Shown here in pieces: positions 1 to 8,728 of a stretch of DNA of 52,784 nt; positions within the stretch are counted from its first letter, which is position 1; each line of letters opens with the position of its first letter. Origin of the DNA: an uncultured Collinsella sp. (GTDB lineage Bacteria > Actinomycetota > Coriobacteriia > Coriobacteriales > Coriobacteriaceae). The DNA is taken from NCBI GenBank assembly GCA_900557455.1, contig USSM01000008.1, positions 1 through 52,784 of the forward strand. Direction: 5' to 3'. The notes under the pieces are model-generated. The model worked only from the letters and a program-made list of their open reading frames with translations. It was not told where the DNA came from and did no database searches. Both the position numbers and the translations under genes were made by a program.

Positions 1-48
1 TGGAAGACCATTAGGGAGTATCGCGAGGAGAGGGGCTATGCGGCATAG
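1..48 (+). CDS. C-terminal end of an upstream gene (partial)
   Basis: From base 1, frame 1 is open for 15 codons and ends with TAG at 46-48, giving a charged tail ending EERGYAA. This could be the last residues of a gene that starts left of the window. The stretch is too short to show codon bias or a family, so it may also be chance. Bases 49-147 hold no gene that I can support. Confidence 0.25.
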   Translation, partial: WKTIREYREERGYAA

Positions 49-147
49 CGCCGGGGCATGGTCCGGAAAAACGTCCGAGGTCCCGTGGGACACGGTTTCC
101 TGAGCTTGAAATCTGGGACGCACTTTCCGCCGGCGGGCCTGCCTCAG

Positions 148-558
148 TCAGTCCGCCAGCTGTGCCCATTCGTGCGGATCGTAGACCTTTACGTGCTTGT
201 TGGGCTTGCCGCTCCAGTACTCCTCGTCCATAAAGGGCAGATATGCCTGAACGCCGGGGCAGATAAAGGGAATCCGCTGCTGTTGCAGTCGCTCGCGCTG
301 GCGCTGCTCCAGGTGCGCCTCGGATATGACGGTTGGCATGCCGGACAACTCGACGAGGCTTGCCTGGATTCGCTTAAGGTCGGGGAGTCCCGCGTGCCAT
401 GACATCCGCATGATCAAAAAGGATGCACGGCGGTATTTTGCCTGCACCACAGTAATGGCGGGGCGCAGTGTGGGATGGATTTTGTCCCGTTCGGGCCAAA
501 GGTCGGCAGTGATCTCAAGGCCCAGGGTCTCCCATAGGTAATCAAGCTCTTCGTCCAT
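148..558 (-). CDS. Hypothetical protein, 136 aa
   Basis: The start ATG at 558 is preceded by a GAGG ribosome site five bases away. The 136-residue product has no signal peptide or membrane segment and looks cytosolic. Its N-terminal half is mixed charged and hydrophobic. The C-terminal part (residues about 90-118) contains IPFICPGVQAYLPFMDEEYW. I have a weak recollection of similar IPFI-PG-Q-YLP segments in winged-helix proteins of Firmicutes; I cannot confirm this and name no function. It is the only minus-strand gene at this end. Bases 559-761 up to the tRNA promoter contain a weak hairpin (723-757) but no recognisable gene. Confidence 0.5.
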   Translation of the reverse strand: MDEELDYLWETLGLEITADLWPERDKIHPTLRPAITVVQAKYRRASFLIMRMSWHAGLPDLKRIQASLVELSGMPTVISEAHLEQRQRERLQQQRIPFICPGVQAYLPFMDEEYWSGKPNKHVKVYDPHEWAQLAD

Positions 559-761
559 GGCGCCTCGATATCTACGCGATCATTGATACTTCGATTGTGT
601 TGCCTGGTGCTATCGTTTTCACGGTAGAATCTGCCAACGGTTGACGGCTACCGCTCGCGGCGTTTTGCCCTTCGTGTACAGCGGTCGGCTTCACAGGTCC
701 TTCACGGGTTGGACTAAATTAGGCCAATTTGACTGAATTTCAAAAAAGTCAAAATTGGGGC

Positions 762-790
762 TTGCGTCACGGCGAGACTTCCCGTATATT
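762..790 (+). promoter_or_regulatory. Promoter of the tRNA-Gln/tRNA-Glu unit
   Basis: TTGCGT (762-767) and TATATT (785-790) are separated by exactly 17 bases, a near-consensus sigma-70-type promoter. The expected start at about 797 lies 38 bases before the first tRNA. Confidence 0.7.
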
Positions 791-834
791 TCTTTCTTGC
801 GCAAAGGCACAGCCGAGCGCAGCGATGCAGTCAT

Positions 835-908
835 TGGGATGTCGTCTAATGGCAGGACAGCGGATTCTGGTTCCGTCAATGGGGGTTCGACTCCCTCCAT
901 CCCAGCCA
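835..908 (+). tRNA. tRNA-Gln (anticodon CTG)
   Basis: The full cloverleaf can be drawn. Acceptor arms are 835-841 and 898-904, the discriminator base is G905 and CCA is encoded at 906-908. The anticodon loop TTCTGGT places CTG at positions 34-36, so the tRNA decodes CAG. The T arm contains GGTTCGACTCC. It lies 17 bases before tRNA-Glu and is probably co-transcribed with it. Confidence 0.95.
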
Positions 909-925
909 TTGCATTTGCTACATAT

Positions 926-1002
926 GGCCCGTTCGTCTAGCGGTTTAGGACGCCGCCCTCTCAAGGCGGAGATCACCAGTTCGAATCTGGTACGGGCTAC
1001 CA
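926..1002 (+). tRNA. tRNA-Glu (anticodon CTC)
   Basis: Acceptor stem 926-932 pairs with 992-998, with a G-U first pair. The discriminator is A999 and CCA is encoded at 1000-1002. The anticodon stem CCGCC/GGCGG closes the loop CTCTCAA, so the anticodon is CTC and reads GAG. A rho-independent terminator follows 11 bases later. Confidence 0.95.
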
Positions 1003-1013
1003 TGTTTTAGATA

Positions 1014-1044
1014 CCCGGCCTTTCGTGAGAAGGTCGGGTTTTTT
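1014..1044 (+). terminator. Rho-independent terminator of the tRNA unit
   Basis: A nine-pair stem (1014-1022 with 1030-1038, one G-U pair) is followed by six T residues at 1039-1044. Confidence 0.9.
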
Positions 1045-1091
1045 GTTGCGTGTGGGCTGGTCTGTTAATCCCATTTGCCTCATAGCTTTAC

Positions 1092-1120
1092 GTTTTGCTC
1101 ATCTCCCATACGGGTACAAT
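1092..1120 (+). promoter_or_regulatory. Possible promoter of the YbhN-like gene
   Basis: GTTTTG (1092-1097) and TACAAT (1115-1120) are 17 bases apart, 33 bases before the chosen start codon. The -35 box is poor, the -10 box is good. Confidence 0.4.
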
Positions 1121-1153
1121 AGGCCAGATACTTTGACGGTCAGAAGGAGCCTC

Positions 1154-2446
1154 ATGACGGAGTCCTCTCAGCATAGCCCAAAGCCCCAGGTCGAGGTTTC
1201 TGGCGGCGATGACAACAAGAGCGCGCGTCGCGGCGCCATCTTCATCGGCGTTGTGCTGATCGGGTATATCGTCTATCTGGTCGTGACCGGGCAGATGGGG
1301 CAGTTTTGGGCCGCTATGTCCAGCGTTCAGATGCCCTGGCTCTTCGCCGCATGCTTTTGTATGTTTCTGTATCTCGTTTTTGGCATCGTGGCGTACGCGA
1401 TCGCCGTTTGGCTCGACCCCGATTCGCCCGTCGGCATCCGCGACCTCATTTCGGTCGAGGCGAGCGGCATCTTCTTTGGCAACCTGACACCCATGATGAT
1501 GGGCTCTACGCCTGCTCAAATTTACCGCCTTACCAAAGCCGGCCAAAACGTGGGCGAAGCGGGTGCCACGCAGTTCACCCGCTTTATCGTGTACCAGTTT
1601 GGCCTGGTGGCATGGGGTGCCATTCTGCTGCTCGCCCGCATGCCGTTTTTCGCCGAGCGTTATGGCGACATGACGCTGCTGTGCGTCTTTAGCTTTGGCG
1701 GTCACTGCTGCATCCTACTCGGCATCTTTGCCGTGGCGTTGATGCCCAAGACCGTCACGCGCGTCGCTCATTGCATCATCAATTGGCTCGAGCGCGTGGG
1801 CGTCTCGGCCACAAAGATCGAGGGCTGGCGCACCTTTGTCGATGGCGAGATCTACTCGTTTTCCGAGAAATTCAAACTATCTGCCGGCCATTTTTCGTCA
1901 ATGCTGCTCACGGTCGTCATCACTATGCTGCAGCTGGCGTTTTTCTACCTGGTTCCGTACTTTTTGATGCTCTCTTTTGGCCACCACGAAGTCGACTTTT
2001 TCTCGGTCATGGCTGCGAGCGCCTTTGTCCAGCTGCTGAGCTCCGCCGTTCCGCTGCCCGGCGGCACTGGTGGCGCCGAGGGTGGCTTCGCATTGTTTTT
2101 GGGTCACTTTTTTGGCACGGCATCGACTGCCGGCTATCTGCTGTGGCGTCTGATCACCTTTATCGCGCCGACCATTTTGGCCGCCCCGCTGCTGGGCCTT
2201 AAGAGCGCTCACAACGAGAGTATCCATGCACGCTGGGACCGTATGATGCGCAAGCTCGGGCGCACGCCTCAGATGCCCTCTACGCCCGTTAAGGCACATC
2301 CTGCGTGCCAGGTTACCGTTGATCCCAATCAACGTGCTCAAAAGCCTGCTGTGGCCCCTAAGCCGGCACGCCAGACCTACGTTCGCCAGACTGGCGACGG
2401 CATTCGCGTTTCCCCGGCGGCGCTCAATAAAAAGAAGCGATCTTAG
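1154..2446 (+). CDS. YbhN/UPF0104-like flippase-type membrane protein, 430 aa
   Basis: This integral membrane protein belongs to the family of the transmembrane part of lysylphosphatidylglycerol synthase (MprF N-terminal region, YbhN). Members are thought to move lipids or lipid-linked molecules, but the substrate here is unknown. The first membrane segment is at about residues 28-48 and several more follow up to residue about 350. The family signature PLPGGTGGAEGG is at about 299-310, and the last 80 residues form a basic cytosolic tail. The start at 1154 is chosen because AAGGAG lies five bases upstream; an earlier in-frame start at 1025 would lie inside the tRNA terminator. No MprF catalytic domain is present, so this is not a complete aminoacyl-lipid synthase. 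Confidence 0.8.
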   Translation: MTESSQHSPKPQVEVSGGDDNKSARRGAIFIGVVLIGYIVYLVVTGQMGQFWAAMSSVQMPWLFAACFCMFLYLVFGIVAYAIAVWLDPDSPVGIRDLISVEASGIFFGNLTPMMMGSTPAQIYRLTKAGQNVGEAGATQFTRFIVYQFGLVAWGAILLLARMPFFAERYGDMTLLCVFSFGGHCCILLGIFAVALMPKTVTRVAHCIINWLERVGVSATKIEGWRTFVDGEIYSFSEKFKLSAGHFSSMLLTVVITMLQLAFFYLVPYFLMLSFGHHEVDFFSVMAASAFVQLLSSAVPLPGGTGGAEGGFALFLGHFFGTASTAGYLLWRLITFIAPTILAAPLLGLKSAHNESIHARWDRMMRKLGRTPQMPSTPVKAHPACQVTVDPNQRAQKPAVAPKPARQTYVRQTGDGIRVSPAALNKKKRS

Positions 2447-2499
2447 GGCCCGGTCGGCGAGTCGTGCGTTCTTGATGACGCTCGTCATTGCGATGTGAG

Positions 2500-2537
2500 A
2501 TGTAGGATAATCCTCTTACGTTGATTATCTCCCACAT
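2500..2537. promoter_or_regulatory. Dyad upstream of the TetR gene, possible operator
   Basis: ATGTAGGATAATC (2500-2512) is nearly the inverse of GATTATCTCCCACAT (2523-2537). The dyad lies 46 bases before the TetR start codon, where an autoregulatory operator would be expected. No clear promoter boxes were identified around it. Confidence 0.35.
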
Positions 2538-2582
2538 GTAGAGGACTTACAGGTGGGCTGTTGACATGAAGGGGACACGTCT

Positions 2583-3194
2583 ATGGCTACCACCAAACCG
2601 CGCCTTGACCGTCGTATCGTCCGCAGTCGCAATGCGATTCTTTCGGCGTTTGAGCGACTGCTTATGGAAAAGCCCCTGGCCGATATTACGGTGAGCGCTA
2701 TCGCGCGCGAGGCAAATGTCGACCGTAAGACCTTCTACGTGCACTTTGGCACGGTCGACGGCTTGCTCGACGCCATTGCCGTCGATGTGGTCGAGATGAT
2801 CGTCGATTCAGTCGAGAAGACGCTTTCCTCCATGGGCGGCGACACCAACGAGCGCGCACTTGGCGCTGCGGCGTCCTTTTTCAAGACCGTTAACGAGGCG
2901 CTGTGCAACAACCTGGTGCTTAATCGCCAGTTGATCGAAAACATTCCGCTCGACGACTTTATGGCTCGTCTGCGTTTGCCGCTCGAGCACGAGATCGCTG
3001 AGCGTGATCTGCTGCCCGAGGGTCTAAAGGACGAGATGTTCGATTACTACCTGGCGTTTTTGCTGTCCGGCATTATCGGCATCTATCGCACGTGGGCGTT
3101 GTCCGATGGCTCGGTTCCCATCGAGCGCGTCTCGGCGGTCGCCAACGACCTGACGTTGAATGGACTATCGAGTCTGGAATCTCGTTTCGAATAG
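2583..3194 (+). CDS. TetR/AcrR-family transcriptional regulator, 203 aa
   Basis: The N-terminal DNA-binding domain has a helix-turn-helix at about residues 37-56 (TVSAIAREANVDRKTFYVHF), typical of TetR proteins. The rest is an all-helical region of the length expected for a ligand-binding and dimerisation domain. AAGGGG lies about nine bases before the ATG. The gene is convergent with the MacAB-type exporter operon to its right, and a palindromic repeat separates the two. A role in regulating that exporter or the YbhN-like gene is plausible from position only. The dyad at 2500-2537 could be its own operator. Confidence 0.85.
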   Translation: MATTKPRLDRRIVRSRNAILSAFERLLMEKPLADITVSAIAREANVDRKTFYVHFGTVDGLLDAIAVDVVEMIVDSVEKTLSSMGGDTNERALGAAASFFKTVNEALCNNLVLNRQLIENIPLDDFMARLRLPLEHEIAERDLLPEGLKDEMFDYYLAFLLSGIIGIYRTWALSDGSVPIERVSAVANDLTLNGLSSLESRFE

Positions 3195-3210
3195 CACTAG
3201 CGCCTTATCC

Positions 3211-3292
3211 CCCCCCTGAGTTGCGGTGAAATAAGGACTGAATAGGCCTTTTAACAGCTTAAACACTCCCTATTTCACCGCAACTCAGGGGG
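3211..3292. repeat. Palindromic repeat, family R1 copy a
   Basis: Two perfectly complementary 22-base arms (3212-3233 region and 3271-3292), built on TGAGTTGCGGTGAAATA, flank a spacer of about 38 bases. The element sits between the convergent TetR and permease genes, 17 bases after the TetR stop and seven bases after the permease stop, so it can act as a bidirectional terminator. A second copy is at 19489-19563. Confidence 0.85.
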
Positions 3293-3298
3293 ATTGCA

Positions 3299-4513
3299 TT
3301 ACTGATAGCGCAGGCACTCGACTGGATCGAGCTTTGCGGCGCGGCGCGCGGGGTAGAAGCCAAAGATCACGCCGATGCCGACCGATACGGCAAACGCGAG
3401 CAGCACAGTTGTAATGGAGAAGCTCGGCGTAATCGTCCCGGTGGCTCCGAACTCGCTCATAATGCCCGAGTTGGCGGCAAAGAACGTGAGCCCCCAGGCC
3501 AGCAGATAGCCAATCACGACACCTAAAATGCCGCCGGTGATGCACAGCGCCGAGGATTCGGCCAAAAACTGGGCCGTGATATCGCGTCGGCTTGCGCCCA
3601 GAGCGCGGCGAATACCGATCTCGCGAATGCGCTCGGTCACGTTGGTGAGCATCATGTTCATAATGCCGATACCGCCGACTAGAAGTGAGATGCCAGCAAC
3701 GGCGCCCATGATGAGCGAGAAGGCGCCCATAAAGGAGTTGAGGGCATCGATAGCGCTCTTCATGGAGCTTGCCGACACGCTGTCGTACTCGTCGTCCTCC
3801 GAGATGCCCTTCATGCTGCGCACCTTGGACTCGATCGTCTTGCAGAGCTCGTCCATATCGGTGCCCTCAGCGGCGAGTGCCGTCACACTGGGAAACGATG
3901 GATTGTCATCGCCGAAAAGCTCGGCGATCGTTTCTCGTGGCATGTACAGGCTCAGCGAGCCCATGGAGTCGTTGCCGCCGTCGATGACGCCAATAATCTG
4001 CACGTCTCCGCTCGAAACCTTGATGGTCTTGCCAATCGCGTCCTGTTCGTTGCCGTACAGCTGCTCGGCGCCGCCGCGGCCGATGAGCGCCACGCGCGCG
4101 CCGGATTTGGACTCGATGTCGTTATAGGTGCGACCGGCAACGATCTTGCTGGCGCCCACGGCATCGAGCATGTCACTATCGACACCTTGGGCCATGACGG
4201 TATAGCTCTTATCTCCAACTTTGTACTCGGAATAGGCGCTGTCGACGATGCCGATCTGCTCAATTTGCGGCACCATCTTACGCAGTTTCTCGACGTCCGA
4301 ATCGGTGAGCTCTTGGGACGAGTAGATCTGCACCATGCGGGCCGCATTGAGGCCCAAGCTGTTGACCAAGCTGTTTTGGATGCCGCCGATGAGCGAGGTC
4401 ATGGCTATGACCGAGGCGATGCCAATGACGATGCCCAGGATGGTGAGCAGGCTACGTCCCTTGTTGGCCTCGAGCGAGTGCAGGGCTTCTTGGACAAGAT
4501 CGCGGGTGCTCAT
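3299..4513 (-). CDS. MacB/FtsX-type ABC transporter permease, 404 aa
   Basis: This is the membrane subunit of a MacB-type exporter. One membrane segment lies at about residues 21-42, then an extracytoplasmic MacB_PCD-like domain of about 200 residues, then three C-terminal segments (about 258-285, 320-350, 365-390). [20 protein letters not shown] and [19 protein letters not shown] are typical FtsX/MacB motifs. The start at 4513 has AAGGAG seven bases upstream and overlaps the ATPase stop codon (ATGA), so translation is coupled. It is the last gene of the operon fusion protein-ATPase-permease. In E. coli MacAB exports macrolides and peptides; the substrate here is not visible. Confidence 0.9.
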   Translation of the reverse strand: MSTRDLVQEALHSLEANKGRSLLTILGIVIGIASVIAMTSLIGGIQNSLVNSLGLNAARMVQIYSSQELTDSDVEKLRKMVPQIEQIGIVDSAYSEYKVGDKSYTVMAQGVDSDMLDAVGASKIVAGRTYNDIESKSGARVALIGRGGAEQLYGNEQDAIGKTIKVSSGDVQIIGVIDGGNDSMGSLSLYMPRETIAELFGDDNPSFPSVTALAAEGTDMDELCKTIESKVRSMKGISEDDEYDSVSASSMKSAIDALNSFMGAFSLIMGAVAGISLLVGGIGIMNMMLTNVTERIREIGIRRALGASRRDITAQFLAESSALCITGGILGVVIGYLLAWGLTFFAANSGIMSEFGATGTITPSFSITTVLLAFAVSVGIGVIFGFYPARRAAKLDPVECLRYQ

Positions 4514-5283
4514 GCCTCTGCTCCTTTCGGCGGTGTAGAAGGTACGCAAATCGCGGGTAGGCTGTTGACGGCTCCGCGTAGCGTATTCGGCGCATGTGCG
4601 ATATATGCGCCGTCATGGATTCGCCCGTCGCGGATAGTCACGGCACGGTCGGCCTCGGCAGCAATGCCCGGGTCGTGCGTGATGAGTACGATGGTCTTGC
4701 CTCGTTCTTGGAGCTTATGGAAGGTTTCCATGACGAGTGCCCCAGTTGTCGAGTCTAGGTTTCCCGTGGGCTCGTCGGCCAGGATGATGGGCGGATCGTT
4801 GACGAGGGCGCGCGCGATGGCAACGCGCTGCATCTGTCCACCAGAGAGTTCTGATATGCGGTGGTCCCAATGGTCGACCGGTAGCGTGACGGCTTGCAGT
4901 GCGTGCACGGCGCGCATCTCGCGCTGGTTGCGCGGCACATTGGTGTAGGACAGCGGCAGCATGACGTTTTCGATAACCGACAGACGCGGCAGCAGGTTGA
5001 AACTCTGAAAGACAAAGCCGATGCTCAGCGCCCGCACCTCGGTGAGCTCATCATCGTCCAGTTCGGCGACATTGAGGCCCTGCAGGTAATAGTCGCCCGC
5101 CGTCGGTTTGTCCAAGCAACCCAGGATGTTCATGAGCGTCGACTTGCCTGAGCCCGAGGGGCCGGTGATGGCGACGAACTCACCGGGGTCCACCGCCAGG
5201 CTCACATTGTGCAGGATGTGAGCGCAACCGGCCTCGCTCTCAAAGATGCGGTGCACGTTGCGGATGTCGATGACGGGGCGCAT
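4510..5283 (-). CDS. ABC transporter ATP-binding protein (MacB/LolD type), 257 aa
   Basis: This cytosolic ATPase powers the neighbouring permease. Walker A GPSGSGKS is at residues 41-48, the signature LSGGQMQR at about 147-154, and Walker B IILADEPT at about 167-174 followed by the D-loop NLDS and the switch histidine in LITHD. The length and motifs fit the LolD/MacB ATPase family rather than sugar or amino-acid importers. The start codon overlaps the stop of the fusion-protein gene by one base (TAATG), and its own stop overlaps the permease start, so the three genes are translated in series. Confidence 0.93.
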   Translation of the reverse strand: MRPVIDIRNVHRIFESEAGCAHILHNVSLAVDPGEFVAITGPSGSGKSTLMNILGCLDKPTAGDYYLQGLNVAELDDDELTEVRALSIGFVFQSFNLLPRLSVIENVMLPLSYTNVPRNQREMRAVHALQAVTLPVDHWDHRISELSGGQMQRVAIARALVNDPPIILADEPTGNLDSTTGALVMETFHKLQERGKTIVLITHDPGIAAEADRAVTIRDGRIHDGAYIAHAPNTLRGAVNSLPAICVPSTPPKGAEA

Positions 5284-6695
5284 TACATGCCCTCATCGGC
5301 AGGCATACTGTCGCCGCCGTCTGCCGTCATGCCTGCGCCGGTATCCACCACGATGGTGTCTCCATCGCGCAGCTTGGTAACCGGCACGTCGGGGTTGATC
5401 TCGTTGCCCTGGTCGCCGCGCTTGACCTGCGTCTTGCCGACCACGGCGTCGTTGTCGTTTTGCGTCACGACGGTCACCTTCACGCGGCGCGTTTCCTTGC
5501 CTTCGTCATCGGTGGCCACGTTGACGTAATAGTGCTCGCCGTCCTCGGTCATCAACGCCATGGTGGGCACCATGACCACGTCGTCAAGCTGCTCGGTTAC
5601 CACCGAGACCTCGGCAGTCATACCGGGCTTAAGGCGGCTATCGGGTGCCTCAATGAGGATGTCGACGTTAAAGGTCACGCTTCCGCCACCACCGTTGGCG
5701 GCGTCGGAGTTTGCCACCGATGCGATAGCCGTGACGGTGCCCTGGCTCACGATATCGGGAAACGCGGGATAGGTAACGTTGGCGCTCTGACCCACGGCGA
5801 TCTTGGCGATGTCCTTTTCGCCCACCTGAACCGTCACCTTCATCTTGGAGAGGTCAGCGATCTGCATGCACTGCTTGCCGCCGCTCGTGTCGCCTTCGCC
5901 CATGACCATGCCTCCGGTCGCCGTGGCGCCTACTTTGGCGTTGAGCTCGACGATGCTACCTGAGCTGGGGGCCTTTACGGTGCGTTCGGCCGCCTTGGCG
6001 TTTGCCTGGTCCAGGGTCGCCTGGGCCGAGGCGAGATTGCGCTGGGCGCTCGACACGGCGCTGGCGTCGGAGGTTACATCCGTCGGGGCGGTCGCTCCGT
6101 CGACATCCAGCGTCGGTGCTGCCTGTGCGGCGGCAAGTGCTGCTTGCGCGTTTTTCAGGTCTTCCTGTGCGGCAGTCACCGCGCGCTGCGCCTCGGCAAC
6201 GTTGCGATCGAGCTCGTCGTTTTTAATGGTCATGAGCACGTCGCCCTCGTTGACGGACTGGCCGGCTTGCACGTTGATCGATGCTACCGTGCCATCGACA
6301 GAAGGGGAGACGACCGAGGCCGAAATAGGCTTGAGCTGTCCTTTTGCCTCGACGGTCGTGGTAAAGGTGCCCTCCATGACCATGTCGGTAACAGGTCCGT
6401 CCGCAGATTGCGGCTGCGAGTTGAGGATAACGCTCGCGATAATGGCAATCAGAATAATGCCGCCCACGATGCCGGCCGCAATGCCGCGTCGGACGAGCTT
6501 TTTGTGTCGCCGTTCGGCACGCTTGGACTTGAGCTTTGCGTAGGCCTCATCGTCGGATATTCCGGCGTTACCTTGCTCGCCGTCGTTTTGCTGCGCCGTG
6601 GGGGCGCTGGTGATAAACGGCAGCTTTTCAGTTGCGCCTTCCGGCACGCGCCCGGTATCGTCGGGGCCCGGGGTGATGGTGGGGACATTCGACAT
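5283..6695 (-). CDS. HlyD/MacA-type membrane fusion protein, 470 aa
   Basis: This is the periplasmic-adaptor-type subunit of the exporter. A cytosolic N-terminus of about 70 residues is followed by one membrane segment (about 71-91), a split lipoyl/barrel-sandwich domain, an alpha-hairpin rich in Ala, Gln and Glu (about 150-220) and beta-barrel domains. Such adaptors also occur in Gram-positive ABC exporters. The start at 6695 is chosen because AAGGAG lies six bases upstream; an upstream in-frame extension of 50 residues runs through the divergent intergenic region and lacks a ribosome site. The C-terminus is acidic and rich in Gly, Asp and Met. First gene of a three-gene operon. Confidence 0.9.
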   Translation of the reverse strand: MSNVPTITPGPDDTGRVPEGATEKLPFITSAPTAQQNDGEQGNAGISDDEAYAKLKSKRAERRHKKLVRRGIAAGIVGGIILIAIIASVILNSQPQSADGPVTDMVMEGTFTTTVEAKGQLKPISASVVSPSVDGTVASINVQAGQSVNEGDVLMTIKNDELDRNVAEAQRAVTAAQEDLKNAQAALAAAQAAPTLDVDGATAPTDVTSDASAVSSAQRNLASAQATLDQANAKAAERTVKAPSSGSIVELNAKVGATATGGMVMGEGDTSGGKQCMQIADLSKMKVTVQVGEKDIAKIAVGQSANVTYPAFPDIVSQGTVTAIASVANSDAANGGGGSVTFNVDILIEAPDSRLKPGMTAEVSVVTEQLDDVVMVPTMALMTEDGEHYYVNVATDDEGKETRRVKVTVVTQNDNDAVVGKTQVKRGDQGNEINPDVPVTKLRDGDTIVVDTGAGMTADGGDSMPADEGM

Positions 6696-6823
6696 TGCGT
6701 CTCCTTTATAGAACATACCGCGATAAGTATATGCGCCCACCGGTTGGGGCGGGCGCATAGACGCGTTTCTTTCAGCATCGAAAGGTAGGTGTCGCTGAGC
6801 TTTGTTGCGTTGCGCGTGACGTG

Positions 6824-8578
6824 CTAGGAATGCACGACCACGCACAGACCGACTTTGATGCAGTCGTGGAGCGCCTTGGCATCGGCCAGGCGCAGATTGA
6901 TGCAGCCGTGGCTACCGCACCATTTATACGATTCGGCACTATCGAAACTCGAATCGTTTTGCCAGGTAGCGTCGTGGAAGCCAACCATGTTGCCCTCAAA
7001 CGGCATCCAGTAGCTCACCGGGCTCTCGTATTTGGGCTTACCGGTCTTGGGGTCCTTGGCGCCGATAAGCTTGGTGGCGCCGTCGTTGCTGTTGATCTGC
7101 CACACGCCCTCGGGGGTGGCGTCTTCGCCCGGTTTGCCGGAAATAAAGTTGGCCTCCCAAACGATATTGCCGCTCTCGTCATAGTAGCGCGCGTGCTGCT
7201 CGGACAGGTCGACGTCGATATACGCCTTCCAATCGGGCTCGCCCTTGGCGGTAAAGGTGTCGGCCTTCTGGGAGTAATTGATCTCAATCTCGCCGGTCTG
7301 CTTGTTGTTGATAGCATCCTCGACCTGCTTGGCAAGCGTGCTGCTGTCGATGGACCAACCAAAGTCACCGCCTTCGACGGCGCACTGCTTGCCGTCGGCT
7401 CGTGTCCACCAGCGTGTTGTTCCTACGGTATTAAAGCCATTGGCGAGCTCTGCTGCCCACTTGCTGATCTGGGAGGTGTCGAGCGTGGGGTTTGCAGGGT
7501 CTGCAAAGCTGATCCACTGCAGCACCGAGCTACCGTCGACCTTGCCGACCTCATCGCCGTTAAGCTTGAGGCTCACGTTGACGCCCAGGAAGTTGTTGGC
7601 GGCATCGCATGCGGCCTGAATCTGATCATCTGTCAGCGTGCCGTTGAGCGGCTCGTAGGCATCGTTGCCGAGCTTCGTAAGATCGACGGTCTCGGCGAGC
7701 GACGCGAGCTCGATCTCCGCATACTTAATGACATGCTCGCGGTTGAGCTTTTCGTTGGAGCGGGCCTTCTCGATCGTGAACTTGCCCGCCTTCTCGTCGT
7801 AGGAGCTCGATGCCTCAAAGGTACCCGAGCGGCCTTCGTTGAATGCGTCGATGGCGGCACCCAGATCCTCCTCGAACTGCTTTTGGTCAAAGGCGTCCGA
7901 GAGCATGGACAGGTCGACGTCCTGTTCCAGGTCGATGGTACCGTTTTTGGTCGCGCTAACGTTCTTGCCGCCGAGCGAGGCAATCAGGCGCGAAGGCCAC
8001 AGCAGCGGCTCGTTGCTGCCGATAATCTCGTGGGCAGCTGCCTCGCCGTCGACGATGGGCTCGTCGGATTCGGGCTGATATGTCCAGCTAAAGTCATCTC
8101 CCGAAACGGTGAGTTTGTAGTGCTTCCAGGCGGAGTCGACCTTGGTAGCGGCGGATGAGGCGTTGGAAAACGAGATATCGACGCCGGCGATGGTGGTGTT
8201 GGGGTAGGCAATCTGCGAAAACGCCACGACGCCCACGATATAGACGATGGCGACGAGGCCGAGGACGACGAAGAACGCCGTCTTGCCACCCGTCTTTTTG
8301 CCCTTTGCGGAGCGTTTGTCGGCGGGGCCGCGGTTGTTGGAAACTCGAGTGTGCGAAGGGCCCTGGTTGTGACCGACTCCTTTTGCGGAACGATGCTGGT
8401 GCTGCTGATATTGCTTACGCTGCTGATGCTGGCCCTGATTGCGGCGCGGGGAGGTATTTGCCGCGCCGTGCTGTTGACCATGGGCTGGCGCAATGGGACG
8501 GGGCGATTGGATGCCACCGAGCTGCCTGCTGGGTTGTTGCGGATCGGGGATCAGTTGGCTGCGGTCGAGTTGCGACAT
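6824..8578 (-). CDS. L,D-transpeptidase (YkuD) with N-terminal membrane anchor, 584 aa
   Basis: This enzyme makes L,D cross-links in peptidoglycan or attaches proteins to it. A 95-residue N-terminus rich in Gln, Ser and Arg is followed by one membrane segment at about 100-121, an outward-facing region of about 330 residues that probably contains putative peptidoglycan-binding domains, and the YkuD domain from about residue 455. The catalytic motif SHGCINLR lies at about 553-561, with the upstream histidine in GFHDATW. AAGGAA precedes the start at 8578. The gene is followed by the exporter operon after 128 bases and is probably transcribed alone. The long Gln/Arg-rich cytosolic tail is unusual in length. 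Confidence 0.92.
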   Translation of the reverse strand: MSQLDRSQLIPDPQQPSRQLGGIQSPRPIAPAHGQQHGAANTSPRRNQGQHQQRKQYQQHQHRSAKGVGHNQGPSHTRVSNNRGPADKRSAKGKKTGGKTAFFVVLGLVAIVYIVGVVAFSQIAYPNTTIAGVDISFSNASSAATKVDSAWKHYKLTVSGDDFSWTYQPESDEPIVDGEAAAHEIIGSNEPLLWPSRLIASLGGKNVSATKNGTIDLEQDVDLSMLSDAFDQKQFEEDLGAAIDAFNEGRSGTFEASSSYDEKAGKFTIEKARSNEKLNREHVIKYAEIELASLAETVDLTKLGNDAYEPLNGTLTDDQIQAACDAANNFLGVNVSLKLNGDEVGKVDGSSVLQWISFADPANPTLDTSQISKWAAELANGFNTVGTTRWWTRADGKQCAVEGGDFGWSIDSSTLAKQVEDAINNKQTGEIEINYSQKADTFTAKGEPDWKAYIDVDLSEQHARYYDESGNIVWEANFISGKPGEDATPEGVWQINSNDGATKLIGAKDPKTGKPKYESPVSYWMPFEGNMVGFHDATWQNDSSFDSAESYKWCGSHGCINLRLADAKALHDCIKVGLCVVVHS

Positions 8579-8685
8579 CGTGTATATTTCCTTCGAGTTT
8601 CGCTTTACGGCTCATCGTGTTTTAACTGGGCTTGAATTATAGCGATTACGCAGTTGCTTGTGTTACGAAAACAGTGGCGATAAAG

Positions 8686-8713
8686 GATAGGTGGGACATA
8701 TGTCCCACCTATC
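8686..8713. repeat. Perfect 28-base palindrome
   Basis: The sequence reads identically on both strands, centred on GGGACATATGTCCC, with no loop. It lies 15 bases beyond the sdaA stop (minus strand) and 107 bases upstream of the L,D-transpeptidase start. It could serve as a transcription end, a protein-binding site or a member of a dispersed repeat family. Confidence 0.6.
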
Positions 8714-8728
8714 GTTCGCTTTTGCTTG

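Noticed and set aside
1025..1153. Extended N-terminus of the YbhN-like protein
   Set aside because: The extension begins inside the tRNA terminator and lacks a ribosome site, while AAGGAG precedes 1154.
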